Source: an uncultured Eubacteriales bacterium
GTDB lineage: Bacteria > Bacillota > Clostridia > Oscillospirales > QAMX01
Direction of reading: 5' to 3'
Assembly (NCBI GenBank): GCA_900551265.1
Contig: URVL01000026.1
Location: 1-19,491, forward strand
Length of the DNA: 19,491 bases
Shown: positions 6,886-16,764 of the stretch, one piece after another
Layout of the letters: each line of letters starts with the position of its first letter
Numbering within the stretch: position 1 is the stretch's first letter
The notes under the pieces: generated by a model
The model's database searches: none
Seen by the model: only the letters and a program-made list of their open reading frames with translations
Told to the model about the DNA's origin: nothing
Translations under genes and position numbers: made by a program

Positions 6886-8144
6886 TCTCCCTTCCTATGC
6901 AGCAGCCGGATCAGGTAGCCATGTAATGCCGCCGTGCTCTGAATGGCCTGGAAGAATAAAAGAAAGCAGACAAATCCAAAAAAACTGTTTTGAAATGGGA
7001 TTCCCAGTTTTCTTTGATAGAGATACATACTCAAAAACAGCAAAAGGTTGATCGCCACTGTAAATAACGTAAGAAATCCGGCAAAGTAAAAATATCCAAA
7101 CGCCGCGAGGACAACGCCTGGAATGAGACCGAATAAAAAAGCAAAGTCTAGATAAATAATGGAAAGATTGACAAAGGCAAAGTATCGGGCGCATGAGGAC
7201 CCCTGCCGCCATGGGGGTACGGACGTCAGCCCCTCTATCATTCCGATTGCCCATCTTTTACGCTGATTATACAGGCCGTTTACCGTTTCCGGAACCGTCG
7301 TGTAGCCAACTGCACCGGGTTCATACGTGGATGAAAGGCCCTGCTGGAGCAGCTGATAGGTCAGTACGATATCTTCTCCCATCACGTCCTTCCATCCGCC
7401 GGTTTTTCGAACCGCCTCTGTCTGATAAGCACTAAAGGCGCCCTGTGCCACCAGGGTAGACTGATAACTGCCCTGAAAACGTTTGACTGCGGCAATGCTG
7501 AGCAGGTAGTCATAGTTTTGCATTTTTGCAGCCAGAGTAGCTCTCGAATTCTGAACGAACAGATTCCCGGCAACGCAAACGCTCTGACAGGAGACAATAT
7601 GATTCATGATCTTCTGCACCGCGTGCTTTTCCAGACAGGTATCGGCGTCTACGGTCATAAAATAAGGCGTTTGAACCATTGCCAAACCTGCATTTAATGC
7701 CTGCGCTTTGCCCGGCCGGTCGTAGTACATATACTTGATACAGCAGTCTTTCCCGGCCAACGCCTGCATTTTCGTAATCTCATGCCGGGTCTGGTCCGTT
7801 GACGCATTATCTACAACAATCAGGCAAATATGCCCGGCATACTGCTGATCTAAAACCGCCTGAATGGCTTTGGAAATTCCCCGTTCTTCATTATGCGCAC
7901 ACATAATGATGGTGGTATCCTCTGTAGTATCGGGATATTCTTTTCGTTTCCAATTCAACAGATTGGAGAAAAACATTGTGCTCATCAAAAATCCCGGGAG
8001 AAGTGCAATTCCAATAATCACCCACCACACGTACAATCCCGGCAAAATATATAAAATGCCCTGCGCCCAGCCAACCGCAAAGAACAGCGAAACGGCCAGC
8101 CACAGTACACCGAACAGAGCAGAAAGGAAAAATTTTACTTTCAA
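6876..8144 (-). CDS. Processive family 2 glycosyltransferase (PgaC/IcaA-like)
   Basis: A 422-residue protein if it starts at the TTG at 8144, chosen because GAGGAGGTGAT precedes it at good spacing and the sequence opens directly into membrane helices. The reading frame stays open to an ATG at 8294, but the added 50 residues resemble no domain. Two helices (about 5-28 and 33-60) precede a cytoplasmic GT2 domain with CAHNEERG (82-89), VVDNASTDQ (110-118), VDADT with the D-x-D-type Asp166/168, GED (256-258) and QRKRW (294-298). Three or more helices follow (about 322-408). This D, D, D, QxxRW set marks processive inverting synthases that make and export beta-linked polymers such as poly-N-acetylglucosamine, hyaluronan or cellulose-like chains. 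The following deacetylase favours an N-acetylated polymer (inference). The lumenal acceptor sugar cannot be told. Confidence 0.88.
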   Translation of the reverse strand: MKVKFFLSALFGVLWLAVSLFFAVGWAQGILYILPGLYVWWVIIGIALLPGFLMSTMFFSNLLNWKRKEYPDTTEDTTIIMCAHNEERGISKAIQAVLDQQYAGHICLIVVDNASTDQTRHEITKMQALAGKDCCIKYMYYDRPGKAQALNAGLAMVQTPYFMTVDADTCLEKHAVQKIMNHIVSCQSVCVAGNLFVQNSRATLAAKMQNYDYLLSIAAVKRFQGSYQSTLVAQGAFSAYQTEAVRKTGGWKDVMGEDIVLTYQLLQQGLSSTYEPGAVGYTTVPETVNGLYNQRKRWAIGMIEGLTSVPPWRQGSSCARYFAFVNLSIIYLDFAFLFGLIPGVVLAAFGYFYFAGFLTLFTVAINLLLFLSMYLYQRKLGIPFQNSFFGFVCFLLFFQAIQSTAALHGYLIRLLHRKGEWK

Positions 8145-8463
8145 GGAATCACCTCCTCTCCAATGTACGCCGGTACAGGAAAATAGGTGATATTGTCCTC
8201 TGAGAAGCGCGGTTATTTCCTTCTGCTTTTCCAGACTATCGCACGCATCCAGGGCATCCGGTCTCTTTCTTCGGTGCGTGACAAAGCGTGACAAACGCTG
8301 CGTTTTTTGACGGACTGGGAAAGATCCCCTTCAAGCTGTTAGAAAAGGCCTCTGTTTCGAGGCATTTTAAAACGTGGTGGAAACCTGAAAAAGCCGCTCC
8401 TTTCTTGTTTTATTCTCTATGCCTGAAATCCTCCCGCCTATCGTGCCGGCAGCGCCGCTGCAA
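8145..8463 (-). promoter_or_regulatory. Long upstream region of the glycosyltransferase with a possible attenuator hairpin
   Basis: About 320 bases separate the glycosyltransferase start from the terminator of the upstream esterase unit. On the minus strand a stem GCCTC/GAGGC (8348-8363), extended by AAAA/TTTT over one mismatch (about 8343-8368), looks like a weak intrinsic terminator located before the gene. A tandem copy of GCGTGACAAA lies at 8276-8295. No clear promoter or known riboswitch was recognised; the hallmark stretches of the c-di-GMP riboswitches were looked for and not seen. Confidence 0.3.
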
Positions 8464-8495
8464 AAAGGGATGTTATCGAATGATAACATCCCTTT
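8464..8495 (-). terminator. Terminator of the minus-strand esterase pair
   Basis: AAAGGGATGTTATC (8464-8477) and GATAACATCCCTTT (8482-8495) form a perfect 14-bp stem with a four-base loop. On the minus strand it ends in a run of T (from the A-run 8462-8466), about 75 bases after the esterase stop. Confidence 0.85.
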
Positions 8496-8570
8496 GCTGC
8501 AATTTGAGTTCGGTCCTTCGCATGCCACGCTGTCTGCACCCCGGACAGCGCCCGCATGATTTTCTACACG

Positions 8571-9731
<1,161 letters not shown>

Positions 9732-10889
9732 TCACCGGAACAACAGCTGCGCAAATTCGCGCAGGCTGTAGCGCCATACGTCCCATTCATGATAACCGGG
9801 ACGCGTGTATTCTACACCGTGAATTCCTTTTTCTGCAAGCGTTTTCAGCGTGTCATGATTTGCTTCCGTCATGCGCTCGCTCTCGCCCGCAGACACAAAC
9901 AGGACCCGGATCAGACGGTTGAACCGTTCGGCGTCCTCAAATGCCGCAGACACGTCGAAATCGCCGAACATTCCCTTCGGGCTGATGCCTCCCGAAAAGA
10001 CGCCGATGGCGGAGAACAGGTCCTCCATATGGTTGAGTCCGATCGAAAACGCCTGTGCGCTGCCAAGCGAAAGGCCGGCAATGGCGCGGCTCTCGCGGTC
10101 CGAACGCGTACGGTATTTCGCGTCAATAAACGGGATGCAGCCCGCCGTCAGTTCCCGGTCAAAGTCGCCGGGCAGGAACATATTGATCTCGCCGTCTACA
10201 AATGCATAGCCGGAGTTCATCACCACGAGCATCGGTTCGCACTTGCCTTCCGCGATGAGGTTATCCAGAATATAATTGAGCTTGCCCTGCCAGATCCAGC
10301 CCGTTTCGTTCTCGCCGACGCCATGCTGGATATAGAGGACGGGATAGCGGCGGTCTGTCTGCGCATCGTAACCGGGAGGCGCGTACACCCATGCGGCCTT
10401 CCAGCGTCCGTTGACAGGGGACTGATAAAGCTCCATACGCACATCGCCGTGCGGCACGTCCTGCAAGAGGAAAAAATCCGCGTCGCGGTCGGGCATTTCA
10501 AAGAAGTTGCAGACATAAAATCCTCCGTACCCATAGGGTGCGAGGGGGTTCAGCGTTTTTACGCCGTTGACATAGAAATCGCAATAGTGGAAGCCGGGGT
10601 TGATATCCTCCGCCGTGCAGCTCCAGTAGCCGTCGCCGCAGGGCGCAAGGTCATAAGACGCGCTCATGGAGCCGCCCCACCCCTTCACGCGCACGCTCCC
10701 GGCGTCCGGCGCATAGTAGTTAAAACGCGCCACGCCGAAATCCAGGATTTCCACGCCGGGCTTTTCGTCCACATAATAAATACGGTTACGCCCATTTTCG
10801 CCCTTTTCAAACACCGCTTTTTTGTTCAGCGGGTCAAAATAGAGCATGTGCTGGGAAAGCGCCTGGTTCTCTAAGATAGGGTCTTTCAT
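9732..10889 (-). CDS. Cytosolic CE1-like esterase, paralogue 2 (variant nucleophile elbow)
   Basis: A 385-residue protein, first in the minus-strand unit, with AAGGAGGGAGG just before the ATG. It has the same two-part layout as its neighbour: an N-terminal beta-sandwich (about 45-115, CGDGYWSCTAEDI, GFHYCDFYVNG) and a hydrolase domain. Its motifs are YIQHGVGENETGW, GLSLGS with Ser274, SAGESE in the acid loop (Glu336 or Glu338, where paralogue 1 has GEDE), and His367 in PGYHEWDVWR. The segment [20 protein letters not shown] is nearly identical to that of paralogue 3, so these two share ancestry most clearly in that part. The elbow and acid changes suggest a different substrate or altered activity (inference). 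No signal peptide is seen, so it should be cytosolic. Confidence 0.84.
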   Translation of the reverse strand: MKDPILENQALSQHMLYFDPLNKKAVFEKGENGRNRIYYVDEKPGVEILDFGVARFNYYAPDAGSVRVKGWGGSMSASYDLAPCGDGYWSCTAEDINPGFHYCDFYVNGVKTLNPLAPYGYGGFYVCNFFEMPDRDADFFLLQDVPHGDVRMELYQSPVNGRWKAAWVYAPPGYDAQTDRRYPVLYIQHGVGENETGWIWQGKLNYILDNLIAEGKCEPMLVVMNSGYAFVDGEINMFLPGDFDRELTAGCIPFIDAKYRTRSDRESRAIAGLSLGSAQAFSIGLNHMEDLFSAIGVFSGGISPKGMFGDFDVSAAFEDAERFNRLIRVLFVSAGESERMTEANHDTLKTLAEKGIHGVEYTRPGYHEWDVWRYSLREFAQLLFR

Positions 10890-12248
<1,359 letters not shown>

Positions 12249-12252
12249 GACA

Positions 12253-12292
12253 CAAAGAGCGCCTCTTACGGCACCGTAAGAGGCGCTCTTTG
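12253..12292. terminator. Two-way terminator between esterase 3 and the SLOG gene
   Basis: CAAAGAGCGCCTCTTACG (12253-12270), loop GCAC, and the exact complement at 12275-12292 make an 18-bp perfect stem. It abuts the stop codon of the minus-strand SLOG gene and serves the convergent pair. Confidence 0.85.
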
Positions 12293-12634
12293 TTATTCCC
12301 GGGAAGAAAAAAGGAAAACCTCACAAGATTTTTGCAGTTTCCGGCAGGTGTCGATTACATACTTTGTCCCACGGCTTTTCCCATCCCAAAAAGCAAGTAT
12401 GATATCTGCGTAAGCGATGATCTCCAGATTTCGTTTTAAGGGCGCCGACCTTCCAAAACGAGCGTAGTCCGGACAAAATTCCGTCAGTTTGATTTTGTGG
12501 TCAACTGCATAGTTTCTGGCACACCTGTCCATCCCCTTTGCGCCGCCGGATATAATTTCTGTAACGTCTTCCGGCAGATATTCCCCGAAATCTTTTATCG
12601 AAAGAGATCGCGATCCAATAATTGCAATTTTCAT
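12293..12634 (-). CDS. Small SLOG-fold protein (DUF2493/YspA-like)
   Basis: A 113-residue single-domain protein. The ATG at 12634 is preferred to the in-frame ATG at 12664 because GAGGTGAT precedes it and MKIAIIGSRS is the standard opening of the fold. Visible SLOG/Rossmann-like motifs are GSRS (7-10), SGGAKGMD (29-36) and DGKSRGT (84-90), with a conserved-looking Asn69. SLOG domains bind nucleotides or nucleotide-derived ligands, and some act in phage defence or nucleotide signalling; small stand-alone members occur often on mobile elements. No partner effector is adjacent, only a divergent ribbon-helix-helix gene, so its role is open. It is too short to be a full DprA or lysine-decarboxylase-like enzyme. 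Confidence 0.72.
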   Translation of the reverse strand: MKIAIIGSRSLSIKDFGEYLPEDVTEIISGGAKGMDRCARNYAVDHKIKLTEFCPDYARFGRSAPLKRNLEIIAYADIILAFWDGKSRGTKYVIDTCRKLQKSCEVFLFSSRE

Positions 12635-12681
12635 GTGAATCACCTCACAAAATAGCGAACTCATCCTAGGTTCATATCTGC

Positions 12682-12728
12682 ATCATAGCACATTATGAGT
12701 TCATAATAAACCCATAATGAATGCTATG
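12682..12728. promoter_or_regulatory. Divergent operator region between the SLOG and RHH genes
   Basis: A perfect ATTATGA-GT-TCATAAT palindrome (12692-12707) is nested in an outer pair, CATAGCA (12684-12690) and TGCTATG (12722-12728); a further CATAATG lies at 12713-12719. On the minus strand TTTATT and TATGAT (12687-12682), 17 bases apart, form a possible promoter with the palindrome in its spacer. The RHH protein to the right is the obvious candidate binder. Confidence 0.5.
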
Positions 12729-12738
12729 TGGTGATTTT

Positions 12739-12927
12739 ATGAAAAAGAATATCCGGCATCTTTCTCTGCGGATTGATGACGAGACATTGAAAAAGTTTCG
12801 TTATATCTGTGAATTTGATGGCCGCTCGGCAAACGGACAACTTTTGGTCTATATCCGCACCGCCATCCGAAAATTTGAAGAGGAAAACGGAGAAATTCCT
12901 GTGGACTCCCTGAGATACGAACTCTAA
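12739..12927 (+). CDS. Arc-like ribbon-helix-helix DNA-binding protein
   Basis: A 62-residue protein; the ATG at 12739 follows GTGGTGAT, a usable ribosome site. The layout is a ribbon-helix-helix fold: beta strand HLSLRID (7-13), helix 1 DETLKKFRYICEFDG (14-28), the turn RSANGQ, and helix 2 LLVYIRTAIRKFEEE. It ends with a short acidic tail. The strand-paired dimer would place the Ser, Arg and flanking residues in the major groove. It is divergent from the SLOG gene and close to nested palindromes, which suits autoregulation (inference). Similar small RHH proteins with RSANGQ are common in Clostridia, often on mobile elements. No toxin gene follows it, so a toxin-antitoxin role is not supported. 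Confidence 0.75.
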   Translation: MKKNIRHLSLRIDDETLKKFRYICEFDGRSANGQLLVYIRTAIRKFEEENGEIPVDSLRYEL

Positions 12928-13032
12928 TCTTGTGATACGTTACCATAAATTATACATGCAAAGGGTGTGTCCACGTATCAGGTTTTGAACAGCAAGCGCT
13001 TCGCTATTGCTGAATATCGGTCAGATGAATAA
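12928..13032. other. Short intergenic stretch with hairpins
   Basis: No gene is seen. TGATACG (12932-12938) and its complement CGTATCA further right (about 12974-12980) form an inverted repeat. CAGCAA and TTGCTG (about 12990-13012) bound a small hairpin with an inner GCG/CGC stem. Neither has a T-run, and their meaning is unknown. Confidence 0.3.
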
Positions 13033-13081
13033 AAGCACCCCCTGCTCTCTTTTTTGGAGAGCAGGGGGCTGCTTGTTTTTT
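13033..13081. terminator. Strong two-way terminator after glnS and the RHH gene
   Basis: CCCCCTGCTCTC (13038-13049) pairs exactly with GAGAGCAGGGGG (13057-13068), and AAGCA/TGCTT extends the stem past one bulged base. A T-run follows on the plus strand and TTTTATT on the minus strand, so it can stop both convergent units. Confidence 0.9.
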
Positions 13082-13087
13082 TAAGCC

Positions 13088-14752
13088 TTATTTCAATGTC
13101 TTTGCGTAACTGTCTTTCAGGCTCACCGTACGGTTAAATATCGACGGGTTCTTCGTGTCGCGGCAGAAGTAGCCCAGGCGCACGAACTGGAAGCGTTCGC
13201 CGGGCGCGGCGCCGGCCAGCGCCGGTTCCAGCTTGCAGCCGGTGAGATGTACAACGGATTCGGGGTTAATATAGTCGTCGTAGGTCTTATCCTCCGGCAT
13301 GTCGTTCACATCTTCCAACGTGAAGAGGTTGTCATAAAGGTCGATATCGGAATCCACGGCATGCCGGGCGCTGACCCAGTGAATGGTTCCGCGCACCTTA
13401 CGGCCGTCCGACGGCATACCGTCGCGCGAGACCAGGTCGGCGGTGCAGACGATCTGCGAAATGGAACCGTCGGCGTTTTTTTCTACCCGTTCGCACTTCA
13501 CAATGTACGCGCCCATGAGCCGGACCTCACGTCCCGGCGTCATACGCTGGAACTTGGGCGGCGGCACTTCGGCAAAGTCGTCCTCCTCGATCCACAGCTC
13601 CCGGGTAAACGGCACCTCGCGTTTACCTGCCTCCGGATCCTCGGGGTTATTTGCAATAGAGAAATACTCAGTCTGATCCGCCGGGTAGTTTTCGATGACG
13701 ACCTTTACGGGCTTTGTCACGGCAATACGGCGCAGGGCGGTTTTATTCAACTCTTCGCGCAGGCAGTGCTCCAGCAGACGAATATCAACCAGGCTGTCGT
13801 TTTTTGCAACGCCCACGCGGCCCAGGAAATCAATAATCGCATGCGCGGTATATCCGCGGCGGCGCAGGGCGCACAGCGTAGGCATACGCGGGTCGTCCCA
13901 ACCGTCCACAATACCGGTCTCGACAAGCTTGCGCAGGAAGCGCTTCGACATCACCGTGTGCGTAAGATTCAGCCGTGCAAATTCAATCTGGCGCGGATGG
14001 GCGTCCAGACCGCAGTAGGCATTGACCTTTTCCACCACCCAGTTATAAAGCGGACGGTGATTTTCGTACTCGAGCGAACACAGGGAATACGTAATGCCCT
14101 CCAGCATGTCCTGCACCGGGTGCGCATAGTCATACATCGGGAAAATGCACCACTTCCTTCCCTGGCGGTGATGCTCGATATAGCGGATTCGGTAGAACAC
14201 CGGGTCACGCATATTGAAGTTGCCGGAGGCCAGGTCGATTTTCGCACGCAGGGTATACTTCCCCTCCGGGAACTCGCCCGCGCGCATGCGGCGGAACAGG
14301 TCCAGCGATTCTTCGACCGGACGGTCGCGGTACGGCGACACGGCAGGGTGCGTCAGATCGCCGCGGTACTCGCGAAACTGCTCCGGCGTCAACTCGCAGA
14401 CATAGGCGTCGCCATGCAGAATGAGCTGTTCGGCAAACTCGTAGGTTTTTTCAAAGTAATCGGAGCCGTAATAGAAGCGGTCGCTCCAGTCAAAGCCCAG
14501 CCAATGGATGTCCTCTTTGATCGCGTCTACAAACTCCGTATCCTCCTTCGCAGGGTTTGTATCGTCCATACGGAGGTTGCACAGGCCGCCGTACTTTTTG
14601 GCCGTGCCAAAATCCACCAGCAGCGCTTTGCAGTGCCCGATATGAAGGTAGCCGTTTGGCTCCGGCGGGAATCTCGTATGCACATGGTCGGCACGGCCCG
14701 CAGCGAGATCCTCATCGATCAGATCGTGGATAAAATTATTGGAATCACTCAT
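13088..14752 (-). CDS. glnS: Glutaminyl-tRNA synthetase
   Basis: A full-length 554-residue class I synthetase that attaches glutamine to tRNA-Gln in the cytoplasm. The HIGH signature is present as GYLHIGHCKA (HIGH at 37-40) and the KMSKS loop as VMSKR (267-271). The catalytic half (about 25-335) contains RMDDTNPAKED, which marks GlnRS over GluRS, and the C-terminal half (about 340-554) is the two beta-barrel anticodon-binding region. The length is usual for bacterial GlnRS. TGAGGTGA precedes the ATG. It lies 45 bases after gltX and ends at a strong terminator. Many Firmicutes instead make Gln-tRNA by amidation with GatCAB; GlnRS in Clostridia is generally thought to be acquired. Whether GatCAB is also present cannot be seen here. 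Confidence 0.96.
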   Translation of the reverse strand: MSDSNNFIHDLIDEDLAAGRADHVHTRFPPEPNGYLHIGHCKALLVDFGTAKKYGGLCNLRMDDTNPAKEDTEFVDAIKEDIHWLGFDWSDRFYYGSDYFEKTYEFAEQLILHGDAYVCELTPEQFREYRGDLTHPAVSPYRDRPVEESLDLFRRMRAGEFPEGKYTLRAKIDLASGNFNMRDPVFYRIRYIEHHRQGRKWCIFPMYDYAHPVQDMLEGITYSLCSLEYENHRPLYNWVVEKVNAYCGLDAHPRQIEFARLNLTHTVMSKRFLRKLVETGIVDGWDDPRMPTLCALRRRGYTAHAIIDFLGRVGVAKNDSLVDIRLLEHCLREELNKTALRRIAVTKPVKVVIENYPADQTEYFSIANNPEDPEAGKREVPFTRELWIEEDDFAEVPPPKFQRMTPGREVRLMGAYIVKCERVEKNADGSISQIVCTADLVSRDGMPSDGRKVRGTIHWVSARHAVDSDIDLYDNLFTLEDVNDMPEDKTYDDYINPESVVHLTGCKLEPALAGAAPGERFQFVRLGYFCRDTKNPSIFNRTVSLKDSYAKTLK

Positions 14753-14797
14753 CGTGTGTCACCTCAGTGTTATTTCAAAATGATTGGCCGCGTATGG

Positions 14798-16447
14798 TCA
14801 GGAAAGCCTCTCTATCATCGAGGCAATCCGCGCACGTACGCGCGTCTCGCCCAGTACGCGCATCACTTCAAACATATCCGGGGAATTCTGCTTCCCCGTC
14901 ACAGCGATACGCAGGAACATGCTGACATCCGCCACGCTGCCGGGATACTGCTCCGGCGCGGCGCGGTACGCCTTCATGTCGGCGGCAAAGCCCAGCGAGC
15001 CCGCAACTGCCTTAATCTTGTCAAACCATACGGACTGTTCGTCCGCCGGATCATACGTCGCAAGAAATGCCTCCAGCGCGGCGCGGATCGTACTCCGCGC
15101 AAACTGCTCCGGGTAGGCGTCCTCAATTTGGAACAGTTCGTCAAAGAAGAAGCCCAGATACCCGCGCACCTCGCGCCACAGAGCAAAATCCTTACGCGGC
15201 TTTTTGCCGCCGCGCCCGATGGCGAGCGCCGCGCGGGCAAGCTCCGGCTGAGACCCCAGGCAGGCGGCAAATTCGCGGTCGAATTCGTCTGCCCAGGCCA
15301 GCACCTCCCGGTAAACCGTATCCGCGCTCATGCGCGAGATCACGTCCTTTGACACGTCGCGCAGCTTCATCACGTCGAAGAGCGCGCCGGCGGGGTTCAT
15401 TTTTTTATAGGAAAACCTGAACTCCGAGGCCGGAAGCATGGGATTCGCACGCCGCCAGTCCTCGAAATTGGAATTGAGTATGGTGAGCAGATATTCATAG
15501 ATGGAGTCAACCGGATACCCTTCGGCCTGGTAAAACGTCAGAGCAAGCTCCGGATCCTTGCGTTTGGAGAGCTTGCGCTTGCTTGCCCCGTCCATTTTTT
15601 GCAGCGGTCCAATATGCAGGTACTTCGGCGGACGGAAGCCCAGCGCGTTGAAAAGCTGAAGGTGAAACGGCAGGCTCGGCAGCCATTCATCTCCGCGCAC
15701 AACGTGCGTAGTGCGCATGAGATGGTCGTCCACCGCGTGGGCAAAGTGATAGGTCGGAATCCCGTCCGACTTCAAAAGCACATGGTCGATATCGTTCTCC
15801 GTCAGCTCAAGATTTCCCTTAATGAGGTCGGTGAACTTGATTTTCCGCGCAATGGAACCCTCCGAACGAAAACGCAGAACCCAGGGACGGCCTGCGTCCA
15901 GCATGGCGCGGATGTCCGCAAGGGGCCGGTCGCGCCACACGGCCCAGCGGCCGAAGTAACCGAAGTTGGCCTTTTCGGCTTCCTGCTCCTCATGCATCCT
16001 GGCCAGTTCTTCCTCCGTGCAGAAGCACGGGTACGCATGGCCCTCCTGTACAAGCTTTTTGGCGTAGACATGGTAGATCGCAGCGCGTTGGCGCTGGCGG
16101 TACGGGCCGTATGCCCCGCGCTCTCCGTCAACCGTGGCGCCTTCGTCAAATTCAATATGGTAATGGCTCAAAGCCCGAATTAACGTTTCCACCGCACCGG
16201 GGACCTCGCGTTTTGCGTCCGTGTCCTCGATACGCAGGTAGAGCACGCCGCCGGACTGGTGCGTCATGCGCTCCGAAGTGAGGCCCTGCACGAGGTTCCC
16301 AAGATGAACAAACCCCGTCGGACTGGGGGCAGCGCGCGAGACGACGGCCCCTTCGGGCAGTTCGCGCGCGGGATATCGGGCCTCCATGTCCTCCGGCGTC
16401 TCGGTGACATCCGGGAAAAGAAACTGGGCAAGCGCTAGATAATCCAT
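14798..16447 (-). CDS. gltX: Glutamyl-tRNA synthetase, atypical 549-residue type
   Basis: A class I synthetase that attaches glutamate to tRNA-Glu. PSPTGFVHLGN (41-51) is the HIGH-type motif, LYLRIEDTDAKRE (69-81) the glutamate-pocket signature, and KLSKRKDPE (292-300) the KMSKS loop. The stretch CFCTEEEL (141-148) falls in the zinc-binding region but only part of a cysteine set is visible. Usual bacterial GluRS is about 480-500 residues; this one has a longer N-terminus (about 35 residues before the HIGH region) and a longer C-terminal part, typical of a second GluRS type in some Clostridia. GGAGG precedes the ATG. It is first in the operon with glnS, which suggests it may serve only tRNA-Glu while GlnRS serves tRNA-Gln (inference). 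Confidence 0.94.
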   Translation of the reverse strand: MDYLALAQFLFPDVTETPEDMEARYPARELPEGAVVSRAAPSPTGFVHLGNLVQGLTSERMTHQSGGVLYLRIEDTDAKREVPGAVETLIRALSHYHIEFDEGATVDGERGAYGPYRQRQRAAIYHVYAKKLVQEGHAYPCFCTEEELARMHEEQEAEKANFGYFGRWAVWRDRPLADIRAMLDAGRPWVLRFRSEGSIARKIKFTDLIKGNLELTENDIDHVLLKSDGIPTYHFAHAVDDHLMRTTHVVRGDEWLPSLPFHLQLFNALGFRPPKYLHIGPLQKMDGASKRKLSKRKDPELALTFYQAEGYPVDSIYEYLLTILNSNFEDWRRANPMLPASEFRFSYKKMNPAGALFDVMKLRDVSKDVISRMSADTVYREVLAWADEFDREFAACLGSQPELARAALAIGRGGKKPRKDFALWREVRGYLGFFFDELFQIEDAYPEQFARSTIRAALEAFLATYDPADEQSVWFDKIKAVAGSLGFAADMKAYRAAPEQYPGSVADVSMFLRIAVTGKQNSPDMFEVMRVLGETRVRARIASMIERLS

Positions 16448-16477
16448 GATAGTCCTCCATCCATAACAATATTATGT

Positions 16478-16506
16478 ATTTTATCATAATGAAGAGTGGT
16501 TTGCAA
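16478..16506 (-). promoter_or_regulatory. Promoter of the gltX-glnS operon
   Basis: TTGCAA (16506-16501), a 17-base gap and TAAAAT (16483-16478) on the minus strand form a good sigma-A promoter. Transcription would begin about 25 bases before the gltX ATG, so there is no space for a T-box leader. Confidence 0.7.
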
Positions 16507-16647
16507 TGCCCGTGACCTCACAGATTCGCGGGTGATCCCTTATTCGAAAGAGCCGGACGCCTGATACCTGTCTGCGGCCGAAACACTATTTTGTCTGTAT
16601 TTATGCATGGCTGCTATTATAATATTATACAAATTTAAAAATTTTTA
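16507..16647. other. Divergent intergenic stretch without recognised elements
   Basis: Between the outward-facing promoters of gltX and of the lipoprotein unit. The right half (about 16610-16647) is very AT-rich, as expected for an upstream promoter element. No gene or RNA was recognised. Confidence 0.3.
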
Positions 16648-16676
16648 TTGACTTTTTTTATTCAATATGATAAGAT
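16648..16676 (+). promoter_or_regulatory. Strong promoter of the lipoprotein unit
   Basis: TTGACT (16648-16653), a 17-base gap and TAAGAT (16671-16676), preceded by an AT-rich stretch, make a near-consensus sigma-A promoter. The transcript would start near 16683, just before a ribosome site at about 16691-16700. Confidence 0.75.
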
Positions 16677-16710
16677 GGTACCATAAAACTGGAAAGGTGG
16701 TGTGAACCCC

Positions 16711-16755
16711 ATGGGCCGGAAAGTTCTGCCCAAGAAAGGATTTGCGGACAGATGA
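16711..16755 (+). CDS. Possible 14-residue leader ORF
   Basis: An ATG at 16711 (or an in-frame GTG at 16702) follows GGAAAGGTGG and encodes a short basic peptide, MGRKVLPKKGFADR, ending in TGA at 16753. It is the first translatable start after the strong promoter, and its stop lies 9 bases before the next ORF in the same frame. It could be a leader peptide or a chance ORF; no attenuator hairpin was seen. An alternative reading is that the next gene once began here and was broken. Confidence 0.3.
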   Translation: MGRKVLPKKGFADR

Positions 16756-16764
16756 AAGATGTAA

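Noticed and set aside
8145..8294. A 50-codon N-terminal extension of the glycosyltransferase to an ATG at 8294
   Set aside because: The TTG at 8144 has an excellent ribosome site and opens directly into membrane helices; the extra residues are charged and cysteine-containing without family similarity.
8145..8460. A c-di-GMP riboswitch controlling the polysaccharide genes
   Set aside because: The conserved core stretches of the known classes are missing; only generic hairpins are present.
12293..12927. A toxin-antitoxin system formed by the SLOG and RHH genes
   Set aside because: The genes are divergent, not co-directional, and the SLOG protein has no toxin motif.
13247..15352. A 701-codon open frame on the plus strand opposite glnS and gltX
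   Set aside because: It is antisense to two unmistakable synthetases with intact signatures, and its Arg/His/Val-rich product matches the mirror of GC-rich codon use, not a protein family.
16448..16640. A T-box leader or tRNA upstream of gltX
   Set aside because: No T-box consensus stretch or cloverleaf was seen, and the promoter leaves only about 25 leader bases.
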